Origin: a virus
Virus record (IMG/VR): IMGVR_UViG_3300042377_000359
Coordinates: 1 to 64,000 of that record
Length of the DNA: 64,000 bases
Strand: one strand, 5' to 3'
Positions 1-9,510 of the stretch are shown piece after piece (position 1 is the stretch's first letter; each line of letters starts with the position of its first letter). A model generated the notes under the pieces. The model saw only the letters and a list, made by a program, of their open reading frames with translations, made no database searches and was not told the origin of the DNA. The position numbers and the translations under genes are program-made.

Positions 1-1541
1 GCAACTATGTTGGTGTAACAAATGACTATTGGTTAACCCTATATTGCGGAAGGGGTAACAATGCTAGAATAGACTTAACCGCAGGTAATGGTATTTTATT
101 TTCTGAACAAGGAACTGAAAGAATGCGTATTGCAGCAGGTGGTAATGTTCTTATAGGAACTACTACCAACGCAGGCTTTAAGTTAGATGTAAACGGAAAT
201 GTATCTTTTGAATCAGGAAAAATATACACCGTAAATAATGCTAATGGAAATTCATTAGATATATATAATCATGCAGGTACAGGAGCTAATGCTTGGAGGC
301 ATATTTATGGTGGGTCTGGGACTGGGTATGGTGTTGGAGTAGGAGGATATGGCATATATTACAATGGGAATTCAGGCTATAATCAAATAAACTTTCCAAA
401 TGGGGATGTTTATTTTGGGTATAACGTAGGTATTGGAACTAATAGTCCTTCAAATAAATTAGTAGTTACTAGTGATGCTAGCCCAACTAATGAAAATACT
501 TATGCTATTGCTGCTGCTTCAGCTTCAGATCCTGCATACAAAACAATAATTGGTTACGACTATACTAATGATATTGGATTAATAGCGGCTGTAAGAACAG
601 GTATTGGTTGGAGAAATTTATCTATTCCACAGGGGAATTTACTAATCGGCACAATAACTAACGCAGGGTATAAACTTTATGTTAACGGAGATGCATATTT
701 AGGGGCAGCATATTTTTCAGGTACATATTCTACATTTAATAGTTCATACTTTACAGTTAATTCAAGTGAGTCTGTTATAGGTAATAATACCTCTGATATA
801 GTTGGTATTGCAGGAAATACAATGTATTTTCCGGGTAATAGTTTAGTAGGTATTGGAACTACTAACCCTTTAGCTAAATTACATATTGTAGGTGAAATAA
901 GAAATTCTTTTGGTAGTGGGGTTGGAGGTTCTAATTATTTTAATATTATTGATGGTGTTAGCAATGGATTTAGGACAACAATTACAACAGGTAATGCTAT
1001 AACATATACATTTCATAATGGGGCAAATTCGATAGTTTTAAATATAGTAGAATCAGGTGCCGCAACCTTTGCTTCATCAGTTACCGCTACCAACTTCATA
1101 GTACCCGGTGGAACATCAGCACAATTCTTAAAAGCAGATGGCTCATTAGATTCAAATGTATACCTTACTTCTACAAGTAGCACATTCAGTTATACTTCAA
1201 GTGTAACTTTAACTACATCATTCCAAAACACAGGCGTGAGTAGTGCAAACTTAGGTACAGGTGCTTATCTTGTAACTTGTTATGTTAATGATTACGCTGT
1301 AGGTGGACAATATAGTTGCACCTATGCAGGGATTATGTATTTTGATGCAGGAGGAACAAATTCATCAAATGCAAATGAGATTGTATTACACCATTCAGGT
1401 CATGCTGATGAGGGAAGATATATTTATTTAAGAACATTGAGTACTTATAATTCAGATGGTAAAACATATTTACAGATAAGTGGAAACGGAACAAATTCAG
1501 GAGCATCAAACTACCAATTTACATTTAAAAAATTATTATAA
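1..1541 (+). CDS. Tail fibre / receptor-binding protein, 5'-truncated by the window
   Basis: The frame is open from base 3 without a stop, so the gene starts outside the window; the ATG at 123 is only an internal Met. The protein is built of short repeats of the form GNVLIGTTTNAGFKLDVNG and VGIGTNxP..KL, separated by Gly/Ser/Asn/Thr-rich beta segments. Near the end comes a block with ATFASSVTA and GGTSAQFLKADGS that recurs almost unchanged in the next gene, followed by a distinct C-terminal domain of about 120 residues. Such repeats are typical of trimeric beta-helical fibres of Bacteroidota phages. The role (host-surface binding) is inferred from composition and position. The next gene starts 1 nt after the stop. 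Confidence 0.75.
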   Translation, partial: NYVGVTNDYWLTLYCGRGNNARIDLTAGNGILFSEQGTERMRIAAGGNVLIGTTTNAGFKLDVNGNVSFESGKIYTVNNANGNSLDIYNHAGTGANAWRHIYGGSGTGYGVGVGGYGIYYNGNSGYNQINFPNGDVYFGYNVGIGTNSPSNKLVVTSDASPTNENTYAIAAASASDPAYKTIIGYDYTNDIGLIAAVRTGIGWRNLSIPQGNLLIGTITNAGYKLYVNGDAYLGAAYFSGTYSTFNSSYFTVNSSESVIGNNTSDIVGIAGNTMYFPGNSLVGIGTTNPLAKLHIVGEIRNSFGSGVGGSNYFNIIDGVSNGFRTTITTGNAITYTFHNGANSIVLNIVESGAATFASSVTATNFIVPGGTSAQFLKADGSLDSNVYLTSTSSTFSYTSSVTLTTSFQNTGVSSANLGTGAYLVTCYVNDYAVGGQYSCTYAGIMYFDAGGTNSSNANEIVLHHSGHADEGRYIYLRTLSTYNSDGKTYLQISGNGTNSGASNYQFTFKKLL

Positions 1542-4500
1542 TATGTCAGTAAAAATATCAAGCCTAAATACAGCTTCAACAATTTCTTCAGGGGATGACA
1601 TTAACATTGCTGGAAACAACCCACTAACATTTAGTGATTGGGGTGGCGGATGGTATATGACGGATTCAGCTTGGATAAGGTCATATAACTCAAAGTCATT
1701 GTGGATTGGTGCAGGGGTTATTGGTGGGGATGGTGGTTTAACTATAGGATATGGTGGTACAAGTTATGGTACAAATAATGCTATTATAGCAGGTAATGTA
1801 GGTATCGGAACTGCTAGTCCCATAGCAAAATTGACTGTTAATGAACTTCCGGTTGCAGAATTAGGGTCTACATCTTATGGGTCAGCAGTTATTCATGGAA
1901 CAAATTATAATTTAAGCAATACTCAAAGAGGAATTGTTGATATAAATTACATAGATGTTGCAGCTCAAGATAATGGTTCAACCTTGACATTTACTAATAA
2001 TGCTGGTATGTTTGGGTATGGATATTCTTATGTTGGAGTTGGACTAAAAGCTGGTAAAGAAAACTCTACCAATCAAAATAAAGCTACATATTTTGCAATT
2101 TCAACAAATAACAATAGTGCACTTACCGAACAATTTAGAATCACATCAGCAGGGTTAGTGGGTATTGGGACAAGTAGTCCTTCTGAAAAACTGCACGTTG
2201 CGGGTGTTGGGAGATTTGATAATGTTATCCAATCTTTTGGTAATTGGTCAACTTCATATCCAATCTTACAATTATTAGACACTAAGTCGGGGGGCAAAAT
2301 TTGGAACATAGAAAACGGTAGAAACTCAAACAATTTAGAGTTTCATGCAAGTGATGTAGGTACAGTATTTTCTATACAACAGTCTAGCGGCAACGTAGGT
2401 ATTGGAACTACGAGTCCTGGTTACAAACTAGACGTTGTAGGAGAAGCTAGATTTGGAAGTAACTATAAAGCAATTATAGGTAATGATGGAACATATGGTG
2501 CATACTCCACTATAGGGTTTGGCGGTACCTCAAATGGATATAATAGAGTTTTCGGACAAGACGGAACAGCAGACGGCCTATACCTAGCTTCAGCAACAGG
2601 ACGTGGAATTGCATTTAGAGTAAATGGAGGTACCACAGATAATATGCTCATTAACTCAAACGGTAATGTTTTAATCGGCACAACCACAGACGCAGGATAT
2701 AAATTAAATGTAAATGGAGATATTAGAACATCTCAAGGATTATACGGTGCAGGTTTATTAGAATTTACAGGAGGATGGTCTGCAAGTCCATATAATTCTT
2801 CTTCTTGGATTAGGGCGGCATCAGGAACAGGTTTATTTTTAGTCAATAATGGAATTACAAAATGGGCAGGATTTAAACCTAATGACGATTTTGTAGTTAA
2901 TAATGCTGATTTATATATTAGTGCTTCTTCTGGTAATGTTTTAATAGGCACTACCACAGATTCAGGATATAAATTTTATGTAAATGGAACAGGTAGGTTT
3001 AGTAATGATTTAATAGGAGTAAATGGTATTTCAGATTCATTATATTCTAGAATTACAAGTCCGGGGGGAGGTGCATCTCTTAATAATGCCCCAATAACAG
3101 CTGCAATTAAAATAGCATTACCAGCAGACGGTTCTTTTTTAAATACAATGATTAGTTTTACTATTCATATATATACCTATTCAACAGGAAAATCTAGAAC
3201 AATAAAAGTAGGTGGCTATAGTTACTATGATACAAGTTGGTATAATGTATTTACTTACCAATCTGGGGGGTCGCAAATTGATGATATTAATATAAGATTT
3301 GGTACAGAAGGTGGATGTGCTTGTGTATGGGTTGGCGAAACAACATCATATTGGGATTATCCAAATATATTTATAACAGACGTACAGGTTGGACATAGTC
3401 AAAGCCCTAATTTAACTAAAGGGTGGAATGTATCTTTAGTTTCAAGTTTTGGTACTGTGCAAAGTACATATGTTGCATATAAAAATATTACTACTTATAA
3501 CATTGGTTCACAATCTGTAAGCTACGCAACTACAGCTGGAGCACTAACAAGTATGCTTATATCTCAATTCACTAACGATAGTGGGTATGTTACATCAGGA
3601 GCTTTAGCTGCATACCTTCCTTTAGCAGGTGGAACTTTAACAGGTAACTTAATTGGTACAAGTGCAAGATTTATATCAAATGGAAATGCTTTAATATTAA
3701 GCAGAGCTACAGGTTCATTAGGTGGTTTAATTGCTTTTACAGACCAATTTAATAGTATAAATGCAAGGATTGGTATAGAAGATAATAATAATGATTTTAT
3801 TATTGAAGATGGTGCAAATAATAGAAGGCTTATAATTTCTAACACAACAGGTGCAGCAACTTTTAGTTCAAGCGTAACGGCAAGTTCATTAATTAAAAGT
3901 GGCGGAACATCTACCCAATATTTAATGGCGGATGGTTCTGTTTCAACTTTAACAAATCCAGTTACAGGCACAGGAACTACTAATTACTTACCAAAGTTTA
4001 CAGGAGCAAGTGCTTTAGGGAACTCAAATTTAGTTAGTGATGCAAGTGGTAATTTAGGATTAGGCGTTACACCAAGTACGTGGACAGCAGGAGGTCAAAA
4101 TATTGAGTTTGGTTCTGCTGGTAATATCATTCAAGGACAAGCATCTCAAATTGCAGTAATTCAAAACGCAACTTTTAATGTTGGGTGGAAGTATTCGGCT
4201 AATGGTTTTGCATCTTTTGCTTTACAAACAAGCGGTCAACATCAATGGTTTAACGCTCCAAGTGGAACTACTGGTAATGCAATAACATTTACTCAAGCGA
4301 TGACTTTGGATGCAAGTGGTCAATTAGGAATAGGAACTACTACTCCTGCGGTTAAACTACAAGTAGATAATAATAGCCATAACTATTTTCTATTAAATAG
4401 TACAGTTGCTAATTTTCAAACTGCAATATCTGCACAAAATACATCATCAAATAAAAGAATTAGTTTATCTTGGGAAGATGGAACAAGAGGTGATTATGGT

Positions 4501-5345
4501 GAATTGTATTCTTCAACATATTTAGCAATAACTACTTCGTCATCTGAGAAAATACGTATCACTACAGGCGGTAATGTTTTAATCGGCACAACCACAGATG
4601 CAGGCTACAAGTTAGATGTAAATGGAAGTATCAAATCACAAGGTATACTATTTGAAAAATCTCCATATGAAACAAGGAGTATTGGATTAGATACATATGG
4701 TTGGTATTTTTATAATAATACAGACAGCCGTTATGATATGCTTATTGATGCATCAGGTAATGTAGGTATAGGAACTACTAGTCCGGGGGCTAAACTTGAA
4801 GTAAATGGTAATATAAAATTAAGTGGTGCTGCTGGTGCTACCTCAACTCCAAGTTATATTTGGTTAGGTAATGACTATAGTAACGGTGTAACTAGAGATA
4901 AATTAAAAATATACTTATATAATTCAGGTGTAGAACAATATGGTTTTACTGTAGGTTCAATTGGTGATGTACAATATCACTCAAATGCATTTCATGATTT
5001 TTATACTAATAACTCACTTTCTTTAAGAATTAACAGTAGTGGTAATGTAGGAATAGGAACGACTATACCTAATGGTAAGTTAAATGTTGTAGATACTTTA
5101 AATAATGGTACTTATGGTGCTGTTAATATCACAAATAATGTGGCGAATGTTTCTTATGGACATGGTCTTATTGTTAATGTACCTAATTTTGCTGTGGGAT
5201 GGGGAGGTAATACAAACTACTCATTGGCAAAATTTATGGATGCGGGAGGGGATGCAGCGTGGATAGGAGGTGCACAATCATATTTTAGAGGTAATGTTGG
5301 TATTGGGACTACTACACCGGGCTACAAGTTAGATGTAAATGGTAC
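140..5345 (+). repeat. Coding tandem-like repeats of tail fibre units
   Basis: DNA words such as GGTATTGGAACTAC and GGTAATGTTTTAATCGGCAC recur across both fibre genes, for example near 2,665 and 4,570, where the copies are almost identical over more than 40 bases. They encode the VGIGTTxP/KLxVNG units. Long open frames on the opposite strand here are shadows of these repeats. Confidence 0.8.
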
Positions 5346-6324
5346 TACGAGACTAAATAGTAATGTTACAATAGGTAATGGTACAACCACAACAAGTAAA
5401 TTAACTATATTAGCTACAACAGGAGTAGCTGCTCCAGGCTCACCAACTTTGGGTATATATGATGAGGCAAGTCCTAGTTTTGGTTTTGACTTTGATTTAG
5501 AAGGTGTTGTAACAGGAGATTTATATTTATCAAGATTAGTAGCAGGCACAAGAACTTCAGTATTACAAATAGCAAGGGCAACAGGTGCAGCAACCTTTTC
5601 AAATAGAATTGATGCTACAGGTGCTACATTTACAGAAGCGGGTTCATCAATTTTAATTGTACGTAGTACTTCTAATAGTGGTTATGCAACTACTGATTAT
5701 TATAATAGTAGTAATTCTCAAGTTGCATCTTTTGGATATGGGAATGCATCTGTTCCTGCATCGGCAGTTCAAAATGCAGCATATATTTACACTGCTGCAG
5801 GAGTTGATTTTGTGGGGTATATGGGTGGTGCCGAAAGATTTAGAATAGCTTCAACAGGTGCAGCAACTTTTAATGATAGCGTAACTTTATCTTCTACTGC
5901 AAGTTCATTTATTGTTTTAAATAATACAACACCAACAACTGGCAAAGGATGGAGAACAAGTTCAGCGGGTAATGGTAATTTTTATATAACTCAAGTTGGA
6001 GTTGTAGATGCTATAACATTATCACCTACAACTGGTGCAGCAACTTTTTCTTCTTCGGTAACGGCAGGTTCATTTATAAAATCAGGTGGTACTTCTGCAC
6101 AATTTTTAAAGGCAGATGGTAGTATTGATTCAAATACCTATGCAACAACATCGGCATTAGCTGCTTACTTACCATTATCAGGTGGCACAATTACAGGCGA
6201 TTTAACGGTAAATAACAAGGTTTATGTAGGAACACATGGCTGCTACTTTGAAGAGGTTTTAATAGGCTCTACATACGAATTAAGGGTAGTAGATTCAGCA
6301 GGTAACATGACGGTATTATCATAA
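1543..6324 (+). CDS. Large repeat-built tail fibre protein
   Basis: About 1,593 residues from ATG 1543, placed one base after the upstream stop; an earlier in-frame ATG at 1480 lies inside the upstream gene and is less likely. The protein carries about eleven copies of a GNVGIGTTSPGYKLDVNG-like unit, several TGAATFSSSVTA units, and two ALAAYLPLxGGTxTG collars (near 3,600 and 6,150), a motif common in tail fibre C-terminal parts. The last 40 residues form a separate cap ending MTVLS. No intramolecular chaperone (S74) catalytic motif was recognised. It is probably a trimeric fibre whose repeats allow recombination. The stop overlaps the next start as TAATG. Confidence 0.78.
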   Translation: MSVKISSLNTASTISSGDDINIAGNNPLTFSDWGGGWYMTDSAWIRSYNSKSLWIGAGVIGGDGGLTIGYGGTSYGTNNAIIAGNVGIGTASPIAKLTVNELPVAELGSTSYGSAVIHGTNYNLSNTQRGIVDINYIDVAAQDNGSTLTFTNNAGMFGYGYSYVGVGLKAGKENSTNQNKATYFAISTNNNSALTEQFRITSAGLVGIGTSSPSEKLHVAGVGRFDNVIQSFGNWSTSYPILQLLDTKSGGKIWNIENGRNSNNLEFHASDVGTVFSIQQSSGNVGIGTTSPGYKLDVVGEARFGSNYKAIIGNDGTYGAYSTIGFGGTSNGYNRVFGQDGTADGLYLASATGRGIAFRVNGGTTDNMLINSNGNVLIGTTTDAGYKLNVNGDIRTSQGLYGAGLLEFTGGWSASPYNSSSWIRAASGTGLFLVNNGITKWAGFKPNDDFVVNNADLYISASSGNVLIGTTTDSGYKFYVNGTGRFSNDLIGVNGISDSLYSRITSPGGGASLNNAPITAAIKIALPADGSFLNTMISFTIHIYTYSTGKSRTIKVGGYSYYDTSWYNVFTYQSGGSQIDDINIRFGTEGGCACVWVGETTSYWDYPNIFITDVQVGHSQSPNLTKGWNVSLVSSFGTVQSTYVAYKNITTYNIGSQSVSYATTAGALTSMLISQFTNDSGYVTSGALAAYLPLAGGTLTGNLIGTSARFISNGNALILSRATGSLGGLIAFTDQFNSINARIGIEDNNNDFIIEDGANNRRLIISNTTGAATFSSSVTASSLIKSGGTSTQYLMADGSVSTLTNPVTGTGTTNYLPKFTGASALGNSNLVSDASGNLGLGVTPSTWTAGGQNIEFGSAGNIIQGQASQIAVIQNATFNVGWKYSANGFASFALQTSGQHQWFNAPSGTTGNAITFTQAMTLDASGQLGIGTTTPAVKLQVDNNSHNYFLLNSTVANFQTAISAQNTSSNKRISLSWEDGTRGDYGELYSSTYLAITTSSSEKIRITTGGNVLIGTTTDAGYKLDVNGSIKSQGILFEKSPYETRSIGLDTYGWYFYNNTDSRYDMLIDASGNVGIGTTSPGAKLEVNGNIKLSGAAGATSTPSYIWLGNDYSNGVTRDKLKIYLYNSGVEQYGFTVGSIGDVQYHSNAFHDFYTNNSLSLRINSSGNVGIGTTIPNGKLNVVDTLNNGTYGAVNITNNVANVSYGHGLIVNVPNFAVGWGGNTNYSLAKFMDAGGDAAWIGGAQSYFRGNVGIGTTTPGYKLDVNGTTRLNSNVTIGNGTTTTSKLTILATTGVAAPGSPTLGIYDEASPSFGFDFDLEGVVTGDLYLSRLVAGTRTSVLQIARATGAATFSNRIDATGATFTEAGSSILIVRSTSNSGYATTDYYNSSNSQVASFGYGNASVPASAVQNAAYIYTAAGVDFVGYMGGAERFRIASTGAATFNDSVTLSSTASSFIVLNNTTPTTGKGWRTSSAGNGNFYITQVGVVDAITLSPTTGAATFSSSVTAGSFIKSGGTSAQFLKADGSIDSNTYATTSALAAYLPLSGGTITGDLTVNNKVYVGTHGCYFEEVLIGSTYELRVVDSAGNMTVLS

Positions 6325-6806
6325 TGGGATTATCAACGACATATAAATTAAATACCGAAAGGCAGACTTGGGAGGACAATAATGTCACCGAAGATGCTGA
6401 CCATAATGTAGGGACATTTTTTGTATCAAAATATAATAATCAATCAGGGCAATACCCAATGACTACCTTTAAGATAACTGTTGCCTATAAGGACACAGCT
6501 AATAGCATCGTTGATGCGGAGTTATATGTAGTGGTTATAGATTTAAATACAACTATAGAGTTTTTACCTGAAGGGGATACTGTACAAAACTTTTTCCCTT
6601 TAACCGCACCTACAGATTGGACAAAATATGGGCATTTGATAGCTACACATATTTCTAATGTAGAAGATTTTTTCTCTATTACATTGTCTTATAATACTAC
6701 TACTGGAGAAGGGCACCTTTATGATGTTATTGTACATACGCCAAGATTAATAAGTGGTACAGCAACAATGATTGCAGATGTTTATACTTATACATTGATA
6801 CAATAA
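6324..6806 (+). CDS. Small tail-tip-like protein, unknown
   Basis: 160 residues, rich in beta-forming Thr/Tyr/Val, without signal peptide or membrane segment. It is coupled to the fibre gene by a TAATG overlap and to the next gene in the same way. It ends in an aromatic strand (YTYTLIQ) like the endings of the next two proteins, which hints at a shared jelly-roll-like fold. Family not recognised. Position suggests a fibre-associated or receptor-tip protein; this is inference. Confidence 0.55.
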   Translation: MGLSTTYKLNTERQTWEDNNVTEDADHNVGTFFVSKYNNQSGQYPMTTFKITVAYKDTANSIVDAELYVVVIDLNTTIEFLPEGDTVQNFFPLTAPTDWTKYGHLIATHISNVEDFFSITLSYNTTTGEGHLYDVIVHTPRLISGTATMIADVYTYTLIQ

Positions 6807-7162
6807 TGGCTACAAAATTAATAAGATACGATGGGGTTAATGACCCACAACAGAATATAGTGACAATAGATTTATCAGCTATTACAAGTTCGAATTGTTT
6901 TACGATAGATATACTATATTCATGTAGAAATTTAACTAATTCAACTATGGAGGAAGCTGGATTATATAGATATATTAATACTTATGCTAAATACGGATCA
7001 AGTAGTTATGCTGTTTTAGATGAGCGTTTAATTTTAGAGTTTTATTTGGGTACACTCCAATATAATATGACATCTAATATTTCGGGTAATACTTTATATT
7101 TAGATTTATCAAGCACCAACACAGATTCAACTGTTTTATTTGACTGTAAATTAGAATATTAA
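6806..7162 (+). CDS. Small tail-tip-like protein, unknown
   Basis: 118 residues; the first 20 include RYDGVNDPQQNIVTIDLS, and the protein is beta-rich with no membrane segment. It overlaps both neighbours by one base (TAATG), so translation is probably coupled. It ends LFDCKLEY, resembling the terminal strands of its neighbours. Function unknown; likely part of the tail-fibre tip set. Confidence 0.5.
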   Translation: MATKLIRYDGVNDPQQNIVTIDLSAITSSNCFTIDILYSCRNLTNSTMEEAGLYRYINTYAKYGSSSYAVLDERLILEFYLGTLQYNMTSNISGNTLYLDLSSTNTDSTVLFDCKLEY

Positions 7163-7548
7163 TGTATACCTACAGAAAGAAAATACAATTATCTCATTCA
7201 GCTACAGCAAGTGGCTTTAGCGATATTAATGTATTAAGTTTATCAGGATTTGGCACAAATAAAATAGCGGATGTTGAGGTAAAGGTAACTGCATATGATG
7301 TAGCTAACGCAAAATCTTCTATAGTATATTATAGAAATGTTGAAGTTATAGACTCAGCTGCTGCACCTTCGTACTATAATTCTAATGATTCTTCATTTTT
7401 TTATAGGGAGGATACTTCAACAGCCGCCTATGTTTATGATGTTGCATACAACCAAACTACTTCAAATATTGTTATTAGGGCTTCTAATCCAACCGCTACC
7501 ACATTAAATACTATTTGTATAATAGACTATAAAATCAATTTTTATTAA
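7162..7548 (+). CDS. Small tail-tip-like protein, unknown
   Basis: 128 residues, Ser/Ala/Thr-rich and beta-like, ending CIIDYKINFY. Third of three small genes joined by TAATG overlaps after the fibre gene. A promoter box follows at 7559, so this is likely the last gene of the fibre unit. No recognised family. Confidence 0.5.
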   Translation: MYTYRKKIQLSHSATASGFSDINVLSLSGFGTNKIADVEVKVTAYDVANAKSSIVYYRNVEVIDSAAAPSYYNSNDSSFFYREDTSTAAYVYDVAYNQTTSNIVIRASNPTATTLNTICIIDYKINFY

Positions 7549-7558
7549 AAAAAATACT

Positions 7559-7566
7559 TATATTTG
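7559..7566 (+). promoter_or_regulatory. Bacteroidota-type -7 box TATATTTG
   Basis: TATATTTG lies 17 nt before the ATG at 7584, after an A-rich stretch. No good TTTG -33 element sits at the usual spacing. It probably drives the small gene at 7584 and those beyond. Confidence 0.55.
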
Positions 7567-7583
7567 CTTAAATTAGAAAAAAA

Positions 7584-7862
7584 ATGGAACCAACACCAAT
7601 GACAAATGGCTTAAAGCCTATCGAACCAGTAGTAGTACCGACATTAGGAACAGCTACTCAATTGTATGTACAAGCTAATAGCTTCTCAGCTTCAGCTGTA
7701 AATTGTACATTATATTACTACTTAGCTGATGCTAATGGTATGCAATTATTACAAGGTAACGTACAGATGACTGACGAGCAATTCGCAACTTGGGGTACTG
7801 ATAACTCAGTATTGTACGAAATCGTTGCAGATGAAAAAGGCTTAGTCCTTATTGTAGAGTAA
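7584..7862 (+). CDS. Small phage protein, probably abundant, unknown
   Basis: 92 residues with a Pro/Thr-rich start and a compact beta-rich rest; no signal peptide. It has its own promoter box and uses C-ending codons (AAC, TTC) more than its neighbours, as the capsid gene does, which suggests high expression. Family not recognised. It could be a minor structural or decoration protein; that is inference. Confidence 0.5.
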   Translation: MEPTPMTNGLKPIEPVVVPTLGTATQLYVQANSFSASAVNCTLYYYLADANGMQLLQGNVQMTDEQFATWGTDNSVLYEIVADEKGLVLIVE

Positions 7863-7879
7863 TTTAAATTTAAATCTAT

Positions 7880-8338
7880 ATGAATCAAAAGAAGAAAGCT
7901 ACGCTAAAGCTATCTCAAATCATGTCTTTAGAGGCAGAGATAGGCGGTTTACAAAACCAACAAACAGGTGAATCGATTTTAAAAGGCTTATTAAGCCATA
8001 AAATGCCGATGATTGCCAAGTTTAAATTAAAAATGTTACTTAACGCTTTGTCAGCTATTAAGAAGGCAAATGATGAGTTAAGGGAAGAGTTAATTAAAGA
8101 GTATGGTACGGAAGGTGAGAATGGTTCTATTTCAATCCCTATGTATGTAGATGCAGAGGCAGAAGTAAAAGAGTTTAACCCTAAGTACGTTGAATTCGCT
8201 AACAAAATGGAAGAGCTTTTAGCTAAAGAAATTGAGTTTGAATTCGAAGAAGTTTCTATGGAAGAGTTGAAAGAACTTGAAACTGAGGAGTCATATCCTT
8301 CGTTCATGGACTTACTTATCTTAGTAATGGATAAATAG
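7880..8338 (+). CDS. Conserved small phage protein, helical, unknown
   Basis: 152 residues, mostly charged helices with a Glu-rich C-terminal third (EFEFEEVSMEELKELETEE). No membrane segment or known motif. It sits between a short probable structural gene and a strong terminator, so it closes a transcription unit. Acidic helical proteins at such a place may be assembly or chaperone factors; not shown here. Confidence 0.5.
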   Translation: MNQKKKATLKLSQIMSLEAEIGGLQNQQTGESILKGLLSHKMPMIAKFKLKMLLNALSAIKKANDELREELIKEYGTEGENGSISIPMYVDAEAEVKEFNPKYVEFANKMEELLAKEIEFEFEEVSMEELKELETEESYPSFMDLLILVMDK

Positions 8339-8361
8339 TAATACCCTCTCTACACAAACTA

Positions 8362-8388
8362 AGCCACGCAGAAATGTGTGGCTTTTTT
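8362..8388 (+). terminator. Rho-independent terminator
   Basis: AGCCAC pairs with GTGGCT around a short loop, followed by TTTTTTA. It lies 24 nt after the stop at 8338 and just before a new promoter box. Confidence 0.8.
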
Positions 8389-8390
8389 AT

Positions 8391-8398
8391 TATCTTTG
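8391..8398 (+). promoter_or_regulatory. -7 box TATCTTTG
   Basis: TATCTTTG fits TAnnTTTG and lies directly after the terminator, 20 nt before the ATG at 8419. The -33 element is weak. Confidence 0.5.
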
Positions 8399-8418
8399 TA
8401 ATATAAAATAATAGCTAT

Positions 8419-8688
8419 ATGGAATTCAAGAAAGTAAATTTAAATTTTGATTTAAAAGGATTAGATGGTGCTCCAATTAAGGATGCAAATGCCGCGAAAT
8501 TAATTGCTAATTTATTAGCTTCTTCAGTAGAAGGTGATGCTAGAAAATTATGGCCAATTGTATTGAAGCTTCAAGCTTGCGAGGAGTTAGAATTAAATGA
8601 AGAAGATGCAGTAGCATTAGAGGAATTTATTGCAACACATACCGGTTTGTCAATCCTTGCGAAAGGCCAGATATTGTCGGTAATATAA
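8419..8688 (+). CDS. Small protein, unknown
   Basis: 89 residues: a beta start (KKVNLNFDLKGLDG) and a helical Glu/Leu-rich rest with EELELNEEDAVALEEFI. No membrane segment. It has its own promoter and is followed by another, so it is transcribed at least partly alone, next to the lysis genes. Function unknown. Confidence 0.5.
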   Translation: MEFKKVNLNFDLKGLDGAPIKDANAAKLIANLLASSVEGDARKLWPIVLKLQACEELELNEEDAVALEEFIATHTGLSILAKGQILSVI

Positions 8689-8699
8689 TTTAAAATTAT

Positions 8700-8707
8700 T
8701 ATATTTG
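8700..8707 (+). promoter_or_regulatory. -7 box TATATTTG before the lysis genes
   Basis: TATATTTG with an ATTG element about 23 nt upstream. It lies 17 nt before the ATG at 8725 and probably drives the lysis genes to 12,461. Confidence 0.6.
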
Positions 8708-8724
8708 TATATGTTTTACCCATC

Positions 8725-8985
8725 ATGTCAAGCCTTGTAAAAAAAATGGATTTCTTTACTCAAGAGTTAAGAGAAAAGCCGATTATAGGCATCGTTAGCG
8801 GTGTAGGATCGTGGGCTATCTATCAAGTTAATCAAATACAAATGTCAACCTTTTTCGCAGATACAAATCCTTTTTGGAATCTAATTAGTAAGATGGGTAT
8901 TCTTATTGGTTTTACGATTGCGTTAATGACATTGATTTTAAAAGCTAGAGATTTTTACCATAAAATTATAAAGGATGATGAATAA
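8725..8985 (+). CDS. Small membrane protein, holin candidate
   Basis: 86 residues with two hydrophobic segments (about 20-36 and 53-71) and a basic/acidic tail. Size, two membrane segments and place upstream of the endolysin suit a holin or holin partner, but no family signature was recognised. Its end overlaps the next gene by 11 nt. Confidence 0.5.
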   Translation: MSSLVKKMDFFTQELREKPIIGIVSGVGSWAIYQVNQIQMSTFFADTNPFWNLISKMGILIGFTIALMTLILKARDFYHKIIKDDE

Positions 8986-9223
8986 TATTAAAACTTGGTT
9001 AAGTGGTCTTTTTAAAGATGAAAAAGGCACACCATCTTCTAAGCGTTTTGTAGGAATTCTATGTGCATTAACACTATGCATCACTATGTATTCTAATTCA
9101 TTCACAGAGGCTCATTTCGCCCCTTCTAAGGAGCTTGTAGATGCAGTAGCACTATTAGCCTTCGGATGTTTAGGTTTGGCTTCTGTAGACAAGATTTGGG
9201 GTAAAAAAACAACTGAGGAATAA
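8975..9223 (+). CDS. Holin-like two-helix membrane protein
   Basis: 82 residues. After a soluble start containing SSKRFVGILCA come two hydrophobic helices (about 24-42 and 55-72) and a charged end. This pattern is common in Bacteroidota phage holin-like proteins encoded near endolysins. It overlaps the previous gene by 11 nt and the next by 1 nt (TAATG), so a lysis operon is likely. Inner membrane placement is inferred. Confidence 0.55.
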   Translation: MMNNIKTWLSGLFKDEKGTPSSKRFVGILCALTLCITMYSNSFTEAHFAPSKELVDAVALLAFGCLGLASVDKIWGKKTTEE

Positions 9224-9510
9224 TGGCAATACCAAAAAAAACTGAGGTAAAAGTTCCTTCGGCAATGCCAATATCTTTTGAGCAGTTTAGCAAGGATCCA
9301 GTTAAAGGATTATTGTTTATTGTTCTAGCAGCTATTGGTTATTTATATATAGATGGTAAAATGAATTACACAAAACAGATAGATGCCTGTAACGTAGAGG
9401 TAGTTGTACTTAACGAAAAGATTGACAAATTAACGGAGCATATTAGAAGAAGCGATTCAACATTGGGGTATATGATTTCAAAAGTTGAGATGCTACAAAT
9501 ACTAAAATGA
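9223..9510 (+). CDS. Membrane-anchored coiled-coil protein, i-spanin candidate
   Basis: 95 residues: about 28 soluble residues, one membrane helix (GLLFIVLAAIGYLYI, about 29-44), then a coiled coil with regular hydrophobic spacing (NVEVVVLNEKIDKLTEHI). A single membrane segment followed by a periplasmic coiled coil is the usual architecture of inner-membrane spanins. The stop overlaps the next start (ATGA). Confidence 0.5.
   Translation: MAIPKKTEVKVPSAMPISFEQFSKDPVKGLLFIVLAAIGYLYIDGKMNYTKQIDACNVEVVVLNEKIDKLTEHIRRSDSTLGYMISKVEMLQILK

Noticed and set aside
3564-3971. Minus-strand frames inside the fibre genes
   Set aside because: They recur with the same start MVVPIKTLP because they reverse-read the fibre repeats; shadows.
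1-6324. Diversity-generating retroelement for the fibres
   Set aside because: No reverse transcriptase or template repeat is seen; variation is more simply explained by repeat recombination.
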